Source: CBDTYW01 sp965364735 (GTDB lineage Bacteria > Actinomycetota > Nitriliruptoria > Nitriliruptorales > Nitriliruptoraceae). Taken from it: DNA of 34,674 nucleotides. A program made the position numbers and the translations under genes. A model generated the notes under the pieces. That model saw only the letters and a program-made list of their open reading frames with translations, did not search any database and was not told the origin of the DNA. Shown in pieces: positions 7,599 to 16,558 of the stretch (positions are counted from its first letter, which is position 1; the number at the start of each line of letters is the position of its first letter). The stretch lies in assembly GCA_965364735.1 (NCBI GenBank), contig CBDTYW010000007.1, positions 1-34,674 on the forward strand. The letters are read 5' to 3'.

Positions 7599-10500
7599 GT
7601 GAGCCTGCGCCGCACCCACATCGCATTGCTCGTGTTCGTGCTGCTGGCCGCCATGGTCCCAGACATGATCCACGTCGCGCGAGCCGGCTCCGGCGACACC
7701 CTTGCTGGCCGCGTGTTCCGCGACATCGACTTCTCGGGAGACCAGAACGGACTCGAGGCCGGAGAGGTCGGCGTCACCGTCACCGTCACCGACGCGCTCG
7801 GGACTGCTGCGTCGACGGTCTCCGGAGCAGGCGGCGACTGGACGCTCGCGCTCGACGACCTCGACGCCGGCCCCTACCGGGTTGAGTTCTCCGGCTGGGG
7901 CTCTTTCCTGCACAGCGGGCCGATCAAGCCGGCTCCCAGCGGGACCGTCGTCAACGGTGGTGCGGTCCAGTTCGGCCCGTCCGGTGACGTCCGGATCGAC
8001 CTGGGGCTCGTGAACCCTGCGCACTACTGCGACAGCGCGGCCGAAGTCGTCACGACCTGCTTCCTCGGCGGTGATGCCACGATCGGTGGCCCCGCGGTCA
8101 TCTCCATGACGGCGAGCTCCGGGACGACCTCCCCCGCGAGCAACGACGGCACCCAGGACACGCCGTACACCGAGCAGGCGAACATGTCGGTCGTTGGCCC
8201 GGTCAAGGGGCTCGCGCACAGCCAGAACCTGCAGGTCGTGTTCGCCGGCGCCCACACCAAGCGGCACACGGCCTTCCCGAACGGTCCGGACGACGTGGGG
8301 CCCGACCGCATCTGGGTCATGGACACCACGACCGGCTCCGGCGCGCGGGTCTTCTACACCGCTGAGGCCGGTGACGACGCGCACGACTACACGAACCTGC
8401 TCGTCGATGAAACCGTCTGGGACGCGGTCGGACGCACCGGCTGGGGCGACCTCGAGCTCTCCGAGGACGAGACCGTCCTGTACGCCGTCAACCTCTTCGA
8501 CCGCTCGATCCACGTGATTCCGCTCGTCACCGCAGGGGACACCGTCTCTGCCGGGGCCGCGACCACGCTGCCCTTCGCGTCGGCGGACACGGACTGCTCC
8601 AACGGCGACTGGGTTCCCGGCGGGCTGCTCGCGCATGACGGAACCCTCTACGCATCAGTGACCTGCACCGCGCAGACGTCCGGCCTCCGGAGCGACCTGG
8701 AGGGGTTCATCTACGCCATCGACGGCGCCGGGGCGTCGACCCAGAAGGCGACCTTCGGCCTCGACTACACCGGCCGCGGGAAGGCTGGCTCGGCCTTGAG
8801 CATCCCGGCGAACGGTTCGGACTTCCTGCCGTGGGTCCCGGCGGTGTCAGACATCGACCCCGGCGTCAACGGTTCGCTCTATCCGCAGCCGTGGATCATG
8901 GACATGGAGATCCTGACGAACGGCGAGATGGTCGTCGGCGTCGCGGACCGTGGCGGCGACCAGTTCGGCAACGACCCGCAGAACACCCCAGGTGGCGGCA
9001 AGGGCATCTCCGTCGGTGACACCCTGCGCCTGACGTCGAACCTCGACGGCACGTGGTCAGCGCCCGGCGACGTCGACTCCTTCTACGACAGCGAGCGCTA
9101 CCCGCTGGCCGGCGCGATCATCCACGCCGAGACCTCGCTCGGCTCGATCGGCTACCTGCACGGCTCCAGCGAGATCGTGATCAACGCCTACGACCCGCCC
9201 CCCGTCCAGGGCGAGGTCTGGAACGCCGGCCACACCGTGAAGCTCTCGAACCAGTCATGGGAGTCGGGCGGGTTCATCAGCATGTCCACGGTGGACGGCA
9301 GCCGGCAGCGTTCCACGACGCTCTTCCTCATCGACGAGCCGCGGACCTTCGGCAAGACCGCCGGCGTCGGCGACATCGAGCTCGCCTGTGACGCGGCCCC
9401 GATCCAGATCGGTGACTTCGTCTGGATCGACGCAGACGCTGACGGGATCCAGGACCCGAGCGAGGCTGGCGTCGACGGCGTGAGCGTCGAGCTCTGGAAG
9501 GACGGCTCGCTCGTCGACACGACGACGACCGCCAACGGCGGCGAGTATCTCTTCGACGACCTCCTGCCGCAGATGGACTACGAGGTCCGCATCCCGGCAT
9601 CCCAGACCGGCGCCGGCGAGGCGCTCGACGGCTACCGCGCGACCACCGCCGACGCGGGGGCCGACGGCATCGACTCCGACGGGATGACCACGCTCGACGG
9701 TCAGATCGCCCTCATCACGACCGGCGTTGCCGGTGACAACGACCACACCATCGACTTCGGCTACGTCGTCACCGGCCCGATGTCGCTGGGCGACCTGGTC
9801 TTCAACGACACGAACAACAACGGGATGAAGGACGTCACGGAGTCCGGGATCGACGGCGTCGTCGTCGACCTGTACCTCGACTCGGCAGGTGACGGCGTCG
9901 ACGTCGACCTCGAGACGCCGATCGCGACCGACACGACCGACGGTGGTGGCCTCTACCTCTTCACGGGGCTCGACGCCGACACCTACGTCGTCGTGATCCG
10001 TGCGTCGAACTTCGACACCGGGGAAATCCTGGACGGCTGGATCTCTTCCACGGGCAACGACCCGGCGCCGGACCCGGACACGGATGTCGGCGACGACGAC
10101 AACGGCCCTGACGCGACCGCGGGTGGCATCGCGTCCGCCCCGGTCACCCTGACCGAGAACGGCGAGCCGGACACCGACGTCGACGGCGACGACACCGACG
10201 GGAACCTGACGGTCGACTTCGGTGTGTGGCAGCCCGCTGCCATCGGTGACCGGGTCTTCTTCGACACCGACGGAGACGGGATCCAAGACGACGGCGAGGT
10301 CGGCGTGGCCGAGGTCACCGTCACCCTCCTCGACGAGGATCTCGTCGAGTACGCCTCGACCACGACCGACGAGGACGGCGACTACCTCTTCGACGGGCTC
10401 ACCCCCGGCGACTGGACGGTCGTGTTCACCGCCCCGGACGGGACGGACCTCACGCTGCAGGGCGAGGGAACCGACCCGGCGCTCGACTCCGACGCCGACC

Positions 10501-12935
10501 CGCAGACGGGCCGCACCGCGGTCGTGAACCTCAGCCCGGGTGAGCGTGACCTCACGGTCGACGCCGGCCTCGTCACCGAGCCGGGCGTGCTCAGCCTGGG
10601 CAACCTGGTCTGGGACGACGTCAACAACGACGGCGTCCGTGACGTGGGCGAGCCCGGCGTGCAGGGCGTCGTGGTCGACCTCTCCCTCGACGGGACCGTC
10701 ATCGCCACCACCACGACCGACGCGGACGGCCTGTACCTCTTCTCCGAGCTCGACCCCGGCGACTACGTCGTGATCATCCGTGGCGACAACTTCGCCACGG
10801 GCGAGGTGCTCGACGGCTGGGAGTCCTCGACCGGCGGCGACCCCGCCACGGACCCGGACGACGACGTCGACGACGACGACAACGGACCGGACGCCACCGC
10901 GGACGGCATCGCCTCGCTTCCCGTCACCCTGACGGTCGGCGGCGAGCCGACGTCCGAGGACGGCGACGCGAACTCGAACCTCACGGTCGACTTCGGCGTC
11001 TGGCGCCCCGCTGCCATCGGTGATCGCGTCTTCGACGACACGAACGCCGACGGCATCCAGGACGCGGGCGAGGATGGCGTGGCCGACGTCGTCGTCGTGC
11101 TGCTCGACGAGAACCTCGACGAGGTGGCCACGACGACCACCGACGCGAACGGTGACTACCTCTTCGACGACCTGGTCCCCGGTGACTACACCGTGGAGTT
11201 CACGCCGCCTCCGGGCAGCAACCTCACGCAGCAGGGAGCGGGTACCGATCCGGCGCTGGACTCGGACGCCGACTCGACGACGGGGCGGACCGATCCGATC
11301 ACCCTCGATGCGGGCGAGCGCGACCTGACCGTGGACGCAGGGATCGTCCCCGTGCCCGGCGTCGTCTCCGTCGGCGACCGCGTGTGGCTGGACCTGAACC
11401 GTGACGGCGTCCAGGACGACGGCGAGCCCGGCGTTGCTGGCGTCACCGTCATGCTGTTCGACGCGGCCGACCCGACCACCTCGATCGGCACGACGGCCAC
11501 CGACACGGACGGTCGGTACGTCTTCACCGACCTGCCTGCGGCCTCCTACCTCGTGAAGTTCACGCCGCCCACGGGATACGTGATCACCACGCAGGACGCA
11601 GGAGCCGACGACGCGGCCGACTCCGACGCGGACCCGGACACCGGGCTCACGTCAGCCACGGGACCGCTCGCCCTCGGCGAGCAGGACCTCACCCTCGACG
11701 CAGGCATGTGGCAGCCGGTCAGCCTCGGTGACACCGTGTTCTGGGACCTGGACCGCGACGGTGTCCAGGACGACGGCGAGCCGGGAGCCGAGGGCGTGCT
11801 CGTGTGGCTGCTCGACGGCGACGGGAACCCGATCGAGGTCGCCAGCGAGGGTGGTGTGATCGATCTCGGCACCGTGACGGACGCGAACGGCAGCTACAGC
11901 TTCACCGGGCTGCCGCCCGGCGACTACATCGTGATGTTCGACCCGAGCCCGATCGGCGCCGCGCTCACCACCCAGGACGCCGGCACCGACGACACGGTCG
12001 ACTCCGACGCCGACCCGACGACCGGCAGGACTGCGGCCACGAGCCTCGAGGGTGGGGACCACGATCCGACGCTGGACGCGGGGCTGCTCCCGGCGAGCAT
12101 CGGCGACACGGTCTTCCTCGACGAGGACGGTGACGGGATCCAGGACGACGGGGAGCCGGGCGTCCCCGACGTGCCGGTCACGCTCATCGACGGTGACGGC
12201 GACGTCATCGACACGACGGTGACCGACGAGGACGGGAAGTACATCTTCGACGGGCTCCTGCCGGGCGACTACATCGTCGAGATCGACCCGCCGAGCGACA
12301 TGATCATCTCACCGCCCGACCAGGGTGGCGACGACGACCTCGACTCCGACGCGGACCCGACCTCCGGTCGGACGCCGGTGGTGCAGATCGGCGAGCCGGC
12401 GGACATCACCAACGTCGACTTCGGGCTCATCCCGGTGCCGAACCTGGTGCTGACCAAGAACCTCGCCGACGACGTGCTCGTCGCCGGGGCCGAGGCGGTC
12501 TACCAGATCGTGATCACGAACGACTCGCGCTTCCCGACGTCCGGGCCGGTGACGGTGGTGGACAACCTCCCGTCCGCTCTGGCGTACGTCCGCACGGAGA
12601 CCCTTGACTGGCTCTGCGCGCTCGACGGAACGGCCGTGCGGTGCGTCTTCGATGAGGTGATCGGCGCCGGCACGAGCGTGACGCTGCGCATCGTGACGCT
12701 GGTCGACCCCTCGGCCATCGGCGACATCGCCAACACCGCGACCGTCACGGTGTCGGGGGTCGAGTCCGAGACCGCCGACAACGAGGACGACGCCGTCGGC
12801 ACCGTGGAGCCCGCCCCGAGCGGTGAGCTCCCCGCGACCGGTTCGCCGGCGCAGCACCTCGCGGTGCTCGCCGCCGCGATGTTGGCTGCCGGTGCATGGC
12901 TGCTCGGGGACCGGGGTGGTGAGGCGGAGGGCTAG
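7599..12935 (+). CDS. Large LPXTG cell-wall-anchored protein with SdrD B-like repeats and a DUF11-type domain
   Basis: A 1778-residue surface protein. I chose GTG 7599 (GAGG ribosome-binding site at 7587) because it starts directly with a signal peptide (SLRRTH, hydrophobic core, ARA cleavage near residue 29); an earlier in-frame ATG at 7551 would bury it. Order: one B-like repeat (~35-120), a ~450-residue beta-rich region (~140-600) with propeller-like strands, then eight further SdrD B-type repeats beginning near 603, 728, 880, 998, 1140, 1256, 1375 and 1500. Each begins with a motif like IGDxVFxDxDxDGIQDDGEPG, with Ca-binding DxDxDG loops. A DUF11-like segment follows from ~1614, then LPATG (1744-1748), a hydrophobic helix and a short tail. 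The tail is acidic instead of the usual basic one. It is probably sorted by a sortase and gives a calcium-stiffened stalk. No partner sortase is in the window. Confidence 0.93.
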   Translation: MSLRRTHIALLVFVLLAAMVPDMIHVARAGSGDTLAGRVFRDIDFSGDQNGLEAGEVGVTVTVTDALGTAASTVSGAGGDWTLALDDLDAGPYRVEFSGWGSFLHSGPIKPAPSGTVVNGGAVQFGPSGDVRIDLGLVNPAHYCDSAAEVVTTCFLGGDATIGGPAVISMTASSGTTSPASNDGTQDTPYTEQANMSVVGPVKGLAHSQNLQVVFAGAHTKRHTAFPNGPDDVGPDRIWVMDTTTGSGARVFYTAEAGDDAHDYTNLLVDETVWDAVGRTGWGDLELSEDETVLYAVNLFDRSIHVIPLVTAGDTVSAGAATTLPFASADTDCSNGDWVPGGLLAHDGTLYASVTCTAQTSGLRSDLEGFIYAIDGAGASTQKATFGLDYTGRGKAGSALSIPANGSDFLPWVPAVSDIDPGVNGSLYPQPWIMDMEILTNGEMVVGVADRGGDQFGNDPQNTPGGGKGISVGDTLRLTSNLDGTWSAPGDVDSFYDSERYPLAGAIIHAETSLGSIGYLHGSSEIVINAYDPPPVQGEVWNAGHTVKLSNQSWESGGFISMSTVDGSRQRSTTLFLIDEPRTFGKTAGVGDIELACDAAPIQIGDFVWIDADADGIQDPSEAGVDGVSVELWKDGSLVDTTTTANGGEYLFDDLLPQMDYEVRIPASQTGAGEALDGYRATTADAGADGIDSDGMTTLDGQIALITTGVAGDNDHTIDFGYVVTGPMSLGDLVFNDTNNNGMKDVTESGIDGVVVDLYLDSAGDGVDVDLETPIATDTTDGGGLYLFTGLDADTYVVVIRASNFDTGEILDGWISSTGNDPAPDPDTDVGDDDNGPDATAGGIASAPVTLTENGEPDTDVDGDDTDGNLTVDFGVWQPAAIGDRVFFDTDGDGIQDDGEVGVAEVTVTLLDEDLVEYASTTTDEDGDYLFDGLTPGDWTVVFTAPDGTDLTLQGEGTDPALDSDADPQTGRTAVVNLSPGERDLTVDAGLVTEPGVLSLGNLVWDDVNNDGVRDVGEPGVQGVVVDLSLDGTVIATTTTDADGLYLFSELDPGDYVVIIRGDNFATGEVLDGWESSTGGDPATDPDDDVDDDDNGPDATADGIASLPVTLTVGGEPTSEDGDANSNLTVDFGVWRPAAIGDRVFDDTNADGIQDAGEDGVADVVVVLLDENLDEVATTTTDANGDYLFDDLVPGDYTVEFTPPPGSNLTQQGAGTDPALDSDADSTTGRTDPITLDAGERDLTVDAGIVPVPGVVSVGDRVWLDLNRDGVQDDGEPGVAGVTVMLFDAADPTTSIGTTATDTDGRYVFTDLPAASYLVKFTPPTGYVITTQDAGADDAADSDADPDTGLTSATGPLALGEQDLTLDAGMWQPVSLGDTVFWDLDRDGVQDDGEPGAEGVLVWLLDGDGNPIEVASEGGVIDLGTVTDANGSYSFTGLPPGDYIVMFDPSPIGAALTTQDAGTDDTVDSDADPTTGRTAATSLEGGDHDPTLDAGLLPASIGDTVFLDEDGDGIQDDGEPGVPDVPVTLIDGDGDVIDTTVTDEDGKYIFDGLLPGDYIVEIDPPSDMIISPPDQGGDDDLDSDADPTSGRTPVVQIGEPADITNVDFGLIPVPNLVLTKNLADDVLVAGAEAVYQIVITNDSRFPTSGPVTVVDNLPSALAYVRTETLDWLCALDGTAVRCVFDEVIGAGTSVTLRIVTLVDPSAIGDIANTATVTVSGVESETADNEDDAVGTVEPAPSGELPATGSPAQHLAVLAAAMLAAGAWLLGDRGGEAEG

Positions 12936-12973
12936 TTTCCTCACCTCTCCCATCTCGCCCCACGGAGCCCGCC

Positions 12974-14041
12974 GTGTCCGATCCCTCCACCACGCAGGCC
13001 GCTCAGGACGGGACCCCGGTGTCGTACGCGGACGCCGGCGTCTCGTTGGAGGCGGCCGACCGCTCGGTCGAGAAGATCAAGGCCGTGCTGGATCGTCCGC
13101 GTCGACCCGAGGTCATGGGCTCGATCGGCGGGTTCGGTGGGCTGTTCGCGTTCGACACGACGAAGTACCGCAACCCGGTGCTCGTCTCGGGCACCGACGG
13201 CGTCGGGACGAAGGTCGAGATCGCGCGGCGCATGGGGCGGTTCGACACGATCGGGCAGGACCTCGTCGCAATGGTGGTCGACGACCTCGTCGTGACCGGC
13301 GCGGAGCCGCTGTTCTTCAACGACTACATCTCCGTCGGCAAGCTCGACCCGCAGCGCGTGGCGGACCTCGTGCGTGGCATCGCCGACGGCTGTGACATGG
13401 CCGGCTGCGCGTTGGTCGGCGGGGAGACCGCGGAGCATCCGGACCTTCTCGGCGAGGATGAGTTCGACCTCGCCGGCTTCGGTGTCGGGGTGGTGGAGCG
13501 CGACGAGATCCTGGGTCCGGACCGCGTCCGTCCCGGCGACGTCATCGTCGCGCTGGCGGCGTCCGGCGTGCACAGCAACGGGTACTCGCTCGTCCGCCGC
13601 ATCATCGGGACGCGCGACCTCGCCCAGTCCCATGGGCTGGTCGTGGACGGGGTCGAGACGCCGCTGGGCGAGGCGCTCCTCACCCCGACCCGGATCTACG
13701 CGGCAGCGTGTCTCGCGGCGGGCAGCGCCGTCGACATCCATGCGTGGTGCCACATCACGGGCGGCGGCATCCCCGGCAACCTGCCGCGCGTGCTCCCCGA
13801 AGGCCTCGGCGTCGACGTCGACCTCACGTCGTGGGAGATGCCGGCGATCTTCTCGTGGCTCGCCGAGCACGGCCCCGTCACCGACGACGAGATGCTGAAC
13901 GTCTTCAACTGTGGCGTCGGCATGACCGCGATGCTGCCGGCCGCGCAGGCGGACGACCTCATCGGCCTCCTGGCGGACCACCAGATCGACGCGTGGACGC
14001 TGGGCCGGGTCACCGACCAGCCCGGCGTCCGGGTCGCCTGA
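12974..14041 (+). CDS. purM: Phosphoribosylformylglycinamidine cyclo-ligase PurM (AIR synthetase)
   Basis: Converts FGAM to AIR with ATP, the step after PurL. The 355-residue length is typical. Diagnostic segments are VSGTDGVGTKVEIA, IGQDLVAMVVDDLVVTGAEP, the glycine-rich GGETAEHPD, and LAASGVHSNGYSLVRR. The GTG start has GGAG 6 nt upstream. It follows the surface-protein gene by 38 nt, so it may be co-transcribed with it, or use a promoter inside the end of that gene. The stop codon lies 2 nt from the stop of the convergent dehydrogenase gene. Confidence 0.97.
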   Translation: MSDPSTTQAAQDGTPVSYADAGVSLEAADRSVEKIKAVLDRPRRPEVMGSIGGFGGLFAFDTTKYRNPVLVSGTDGVGTKVEIARRMGRFDTIGQDLVAMVVDDLVVTGAEPLFFNDYISVGKLDPQRVADLVRGIADGCDMAGCALVGGETAEHPDLLGEDEFDLAGFGVGVVERDEILGPDRVRPGDVIVALAASGVHSNGYSLVRRIIGTRDLAQSHGLVVDGVETPLGEALLTPTRIYAAACLAAGSAVDIHAWCHITGGGIPGNLPRVLPEGLGVDVDLTSWEMPAIFSWLAEHGPVTDDEMLNVFNCGVGMTAMLPAAQADDLIGLLADHQIDAWTLGRVTDQPGVRVA

Positions 14042-14043
14042 GC

Positions 14044-15174
14044 TCAGTCGTTCCGCTGGCGGTCCGGCAGGTGGAAGGCGCGGAGGTGCGTCCCCATCTC
14101 CATGCGGCTGCGCGCGACGGACTCCGACGCCGTCTCGGTGTCCACCCCGTCCCGCTCGGCGATCGCGAACACCTGCGCGAGCGTGTCGCTGATCCGGCCG
14201 GTCTTCGCCTTGCAGCGCTCGAAGTTGTGCCCGTCCGGGTGCAGCTCGTCGGAGACGGTGATGACGCCGCCAGCGTTCACGACGTAGTCCGGCGCGTAGA
14301 GGATCCCGCGTTCTCGGAGCGCGACCGCGTCGGAGCGGTCGCCGAGCTGGTTGTTCGCGCCACCGCAGACCCCGGCGACGCGGAGGCCCGGGATGGTGCG
14401 GGCGTTCAGCACGTTGCCCATCGCGTTGGGGGAGAGGAGGTCTGCTTCGACCTCGAGGATCTCGTCGACGCCGACGACGCTGACGCCGCGGGAGGCGGCG
14501 ACCTGTGCGACCGCGTCGGTGTCGACGTCCGCGACCGAGATCCGTGCGCCCGCCTCGAGGAGGTGCTCGGCGACGCGTCGGCCGACCTTGCCGAGACCCT
14601 GGACGGCGACATGACGGCCCGAGAGGTCGTCGGAACCCCACAGCTTGGTGGCGGTCGCCTGCATCCCGACGAACACGCCCCAGGCGGTGAGCACGCCTGA
14701 GTCTCCGGAGCCACCGAGCTCGGCGGGACCGCCGGTCGCCCACCGGGTCTCGCGTGCGATGTGGGTCATGTCCCGAGGGAAGGTGCCGACGTCGCAGGCG
14801 GTGATGTAGCGCCCGTTCAGGGACTCGATGATGCGGCCGTAGGCGCGGAACAGCGCCTCGCTGCCCAGCTCGGCGGGGTCGCCGATGATGACGCCCTTGC
14901 CGCCGCCGAGGTCGAGGCCAGCACACGCGGCCTTGTAGGACATGCCCTCGGAGAGCCGCAGGACGTCCTGCAGCGCGGCCTCCTCGGAGGAGTACGGGAA
15001 GAACCGTGTGCCGCCGAGCGCCGGTCCGAGCGCCGTCGAGTGGATGGCGATGATGCATCGCAGCCCGCTGGCGTCATCGGCTCCGTGGATCACCTGTTCG
15101 TGGCCGGTGCGCAGATCGAAGAAGCCGGTCAACGGAGGGCTTTCGGGAGAAGGTGGTGGGCGGGCGTGGCCCAC
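14044..15174 (-). CDS. Glu/Leu/Phe/Val dehydrogenase, leucine/valine dehydrogenase type
   Basis: NAD-dependent oxidative deaminase of branched-chain amino acids, feeding 2-oxo acids to catabolism or branched fatty acid synthesis. Visible parts are GPALGGTRFFPY, the catalytic-lysine loop GLDLGGGKGVIIGDP, TACDVGT, the Rossmann motif VAVQGLGKVGRRVAEHL, and ILYAPDYVVNAGGVI with DELH. The sequence follows Streptomyces valine dehydrogenase closely through these motifs, and the neighbouring order (purM, this gene, hypothetical, bldC) also matches. Start is uncertain: GTG 15174 gives an N-terminal extension of Streptomyces-like length and lies just after a -10-like box; TTG 15132 is the alternative (362 residues). 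Neither has a clear ribosome-binding site. Confidence 0.92.
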   Translation of the reverse strand: MGHARPPPSPESPPLTGFFDLRTGHEQVIHGADDASGLRCIIAIHSTALGPALGGTRFFPYSSEEAALQDVLRLSEGMSYKAACAGLDLGGGKGVIIGDPAELGSEALFRAYGRIIESLNGRYITACDVGTFPRDMTHIARETRWATGGPAELGGSGDSGVLTAWGVFVGMQATATKLWGSDDLSGRHVAVQGLGKVGRRVAEHLLEAGARISVADVDTDAVAQVAASRGVSVVGVDEILEVEADLLSPNAMGNVLNARTIPGLRVAGVCGGANNQLGDRSDAVALRERGILYAPDYVVNAGGVITVSDELHPDGHNFERCKAKTGRISDTLAQVFAIAERDGVDTETASESVARSRMEMGTHLRAFHLPDRQRND

Positions 15175-15185
15175 CGACGGTGCAG

Positions 15186-15195
15186 AGCGTAACGT
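15186..15195. promoter_or_regulatory. Overlapping divergent -10 boxes
   Basis: On the plus strand TAACGT (15190-15195) fits a -10 box for the gene at 15247. On the minus strand TACGCT (15191-15186) fits one for the dehydrogenase. The two boxes share two base pairs, so RNA polymerase could occupy only one at a time. No -35 boxes are evident. Confidence 0.35.
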
Positions 15196-15246
15196 CAGGT
15201 GCCCCGGGCTCGTCCCGCCGGGCGTCGTCTGAGCAGGAGGTGTCCG

Positions 15247-16077
15247 GTGGCCTACGCCTCGCCACCGGTCGCCCAGCTCCGCGTGTACGAGTCCATCGAC
15301 GCGTTGACGCCCGTGGAGCGCATCCAGGCTGACGCCGCGATCGAGCGGGGGCGCGCCCTCGGACGCGGCGAGGTCGTCGCGATCGAGGAGGCGGTGGCCA
15401 AGGCGCAGCTCGCCACCGGGCCCATGTCGTCGGCGCTCGAGCGTGCGGTCGGCATGGTCGAGATCCGCCGCGTCGGACAACGCGTCCACGTCTGTCCGCT
15501 GCTGTTGGAGCGACGGGTCGCCAGCGCGGTGGTGGTGAGCTCTCGTGAGCTCCCCGCCGCGGTCTCGGACGAGCTCTTCGGGCCGTCGGTCACGCGGGCC
15601 GCGGAGCGGATCCTGCAGCACGTCGACCGTCGGGTGTTCGTCCGCGACCAGGCGTGGTTCGTCCCGATCCACTGGCTCGCGGCGGTTGCTCCGGAAGAGC
15701 GTCACGTGTCGGATCACCCGGAGGGCGCCGGGCCCGGGATCCGCTTCCTGACCCAGATCAGTCCGGCCCGCCGACGTCTGGCGCGGGTCAGCCACGTGCT
15801 CGAAGGCCTCGGTGACCCCCGGATCCGTGAGTTCCGTGATGAGATCGGTCGCCTCGGCATCTGGATGCGTGCCTTCGACGACCACGCGATCGTCGAGCTC
15901 GACTACGGCCGCATCGCTGGGCTGCTGGGCGAGGACTGGCGCGACGAGCGGACCTGCGAGCAGCTCCAGGCCGCGGTGGCCGCGGTTGAGGACGGAGATG
16001 CCGCCGCAGCCGCGGCGGCCTATGAAGCGGTGCGCGCGACGTGGTCCGACCTATGGACGCGGACCCGGGAGAACTAG
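15247..16077 (+). CDS. Conserved actinobacterial hypothetical protein next to bldC
   Basis: 276 residues from GTG 15247, chosen because of the strong AGGAGGTG ribosome-binding site at 15233-15240; an upstream ATG (15199) would add an Arg-rich, non-protein-like extension. The protein is soluble, rich in Ala, Arg and Glu, without signal peptide or membrane segments. The N-terminal third looks helical (VERIQADAAIERGRALG) and the C-terminus ends in a helical, alanine-rich stretch. I do not recognise a domain or catalytic motif. It occupies the position of the hypothetical gene between vdh and bldC in Streptomyces, so the linkage appears old; a role with BldC or in developmental control is only a guess. 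It diverges from the dehydrogenase gene across a 72-bp spacer. Confidence 0.85.
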   Translation: MAYASPPVAQLRVYESIDALTPVERIQADAAIERGRALGRGEVVAIEEAVAKAQLATGPMSSALERAVGMVEIRRVGQRVHVCPLLLERRVASAVVVSSRELPAAVSDELFGPSVTRAAERILQHVDRRVFVRDQAWFVPIHWLAAVAPEERHVSDHPEGAGPGIRFLTQISPARRRLARVSHVLEGLGDPRIREFRDEIGRLGIWMRAFDDHAIVELDYGRIAGLLGEDWRDERTCEQLQAAVAAVEDGDAAAAAAAYEAVRATWSDLWTRTREN

Positions 16078-16131
16078 CCACGGGTTGACAGGCCGCCTCC
16101 GGTGGCGCGACGGACGCTTCCTACACTTGGC

Positions 16132-16137
16132 CACACA
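16132..16137 (+). promoter_or_regulatory. Putative -10 box of bldC
   Basis: TACACT matches TANNNT and predicts transcription start near 16144, which would make a leader of about 125 nt before the bldC ATG. A perfect TTGACA lies at 16085-16090 but its 41-bp spacing is far too long for it to be the matching -35 box. Confidence 0.4.
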
Positions 16138-16152
16138 GCGTGACAGCGACGT

Positions 16153-16247
16153 GACGCACACCGATATTCCGTGTGTCGTCGAGTCAGGACCGCGCTGGTC
16201 CTCGATCCGGCTGGCGGTGCTCTCACCGCCTCACGCTTTCCGGATCG
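16153..16247 (+). promoter_or_regulatory. Structured leader of bldC: consecutive stem-loops
   Basis: Three successive helices cover almost the whole leader. First: GACG-CACAC (16153-16161) pairs with GTGTG-t-CGTC (16171-16180), 9 bp with one bulge. Second: AGGACC (16186-16191) pairs with GGTCCT (16197-16202). Third: an outer perfect 8-bp stem CGATCCGG (16203-16210) with CCGGATCG (16240-16247) encloses a perfect 7-bp hairpin GGCGGTG-CTCT-CACCGCC (16213-16230). The CAGGAG ribosome-binding site follows at 16256. Perfect pairing at several separate places is unlikely by chance, although high GC raises the background. It does not match a riboswitch that I know. Confidence 0.55.
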
Positions 16248-16252
16248 CAGCC

Positions 16253-16264
16253 CTGCAGGAGCAG
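16253..16264 (+). promoter_or_regulatory. bldC ribosome-binding site inside a small hairpin
   Basis: CTGC (16253-16256) can pair with GCAG (16261-16264), placing AGGA of the ribosome-binding site in a four-base loop. The stem is short, so any effect on translation would be modest. It lies directly after the larger leader helices and 4 nt before the ATG at 16269. Confidence 0.35.
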
Positions 16265-16268
16265 AACG

Positions 16269-16541
16269 ATGAGCGAACTCAACAACGGTGCCGTCGAGCT
16301 CCTGACCCCCGGCGAGGTCGCCCGGTTGTTCGGTGTGGACCCCAAGACGGTCACCCGATGGGCTGCTGCGGGCAAGCTCCAGGCGCTGCGGACCCTCGGT
16401 GGGCACCGCCGCTACCGCGCGGCCGAGGTCCACGGTCTGCTCCAGGCGCAGCAGGGCCGCGTCGAGGAGCAGCCGATCGTCGTCGGTCGCTCGACGCTCT
16501 CGGCAGTCGGCGGCAGCGGAGCGACGCGCCAGACCGGCTGA
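16269..16541 (+). CDS. bldC: BldC-like developmental regulator (MerR-type helix-turn-helix)
   Basis: 90 residues consisting almost entirely of a MerR-like winged helix: LLTPGEVARLFGVDPKTVTRW, AAAGKLQALRTLGGHRRYRAAEV. This is the signature of BldC, which in Streptomyces binds variable numbers of direct repeats as head-to-tail oligomers and delays development. Unlike classical MerR proteins it has no effector or dimerisation domain. ATG 16269 is chosen for the CAGGAG site 7 nt upstream; the frame is open further upstream, but that stretch is the structured leader. The gene is the last of the block conserved with Streptomyces. Whether this organism sporulates cannot be told, as BldC homologues also occur in non-sporulating actinobacteria. 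Confidence 0.93.
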   Translation: MSELNNGAVELLTPGEVARLFGVDPKTVTRWAAAGKLQALRTLGGHRRYRAAEVHGLLQAQQGRVEEQPIVVGRSTLSAVGGSGATRQTG

Positions 16542-16558
16542 CCTCGCATGCACTGATC

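Noticed and set aside
5874..8636. 920-codon minus-strand frame across purF and the surface-protein gene
   Set aside because: It overlaps two securely identified genes and shows only Arg/Asp/Val-rich shadow composition.
16085..16090. TTGACA as the -35 box of bldC
   Set aside because: The spacing to the TACACT box is 41 bp against the needed 16-19, and no TANNNT lies at the proper distance.
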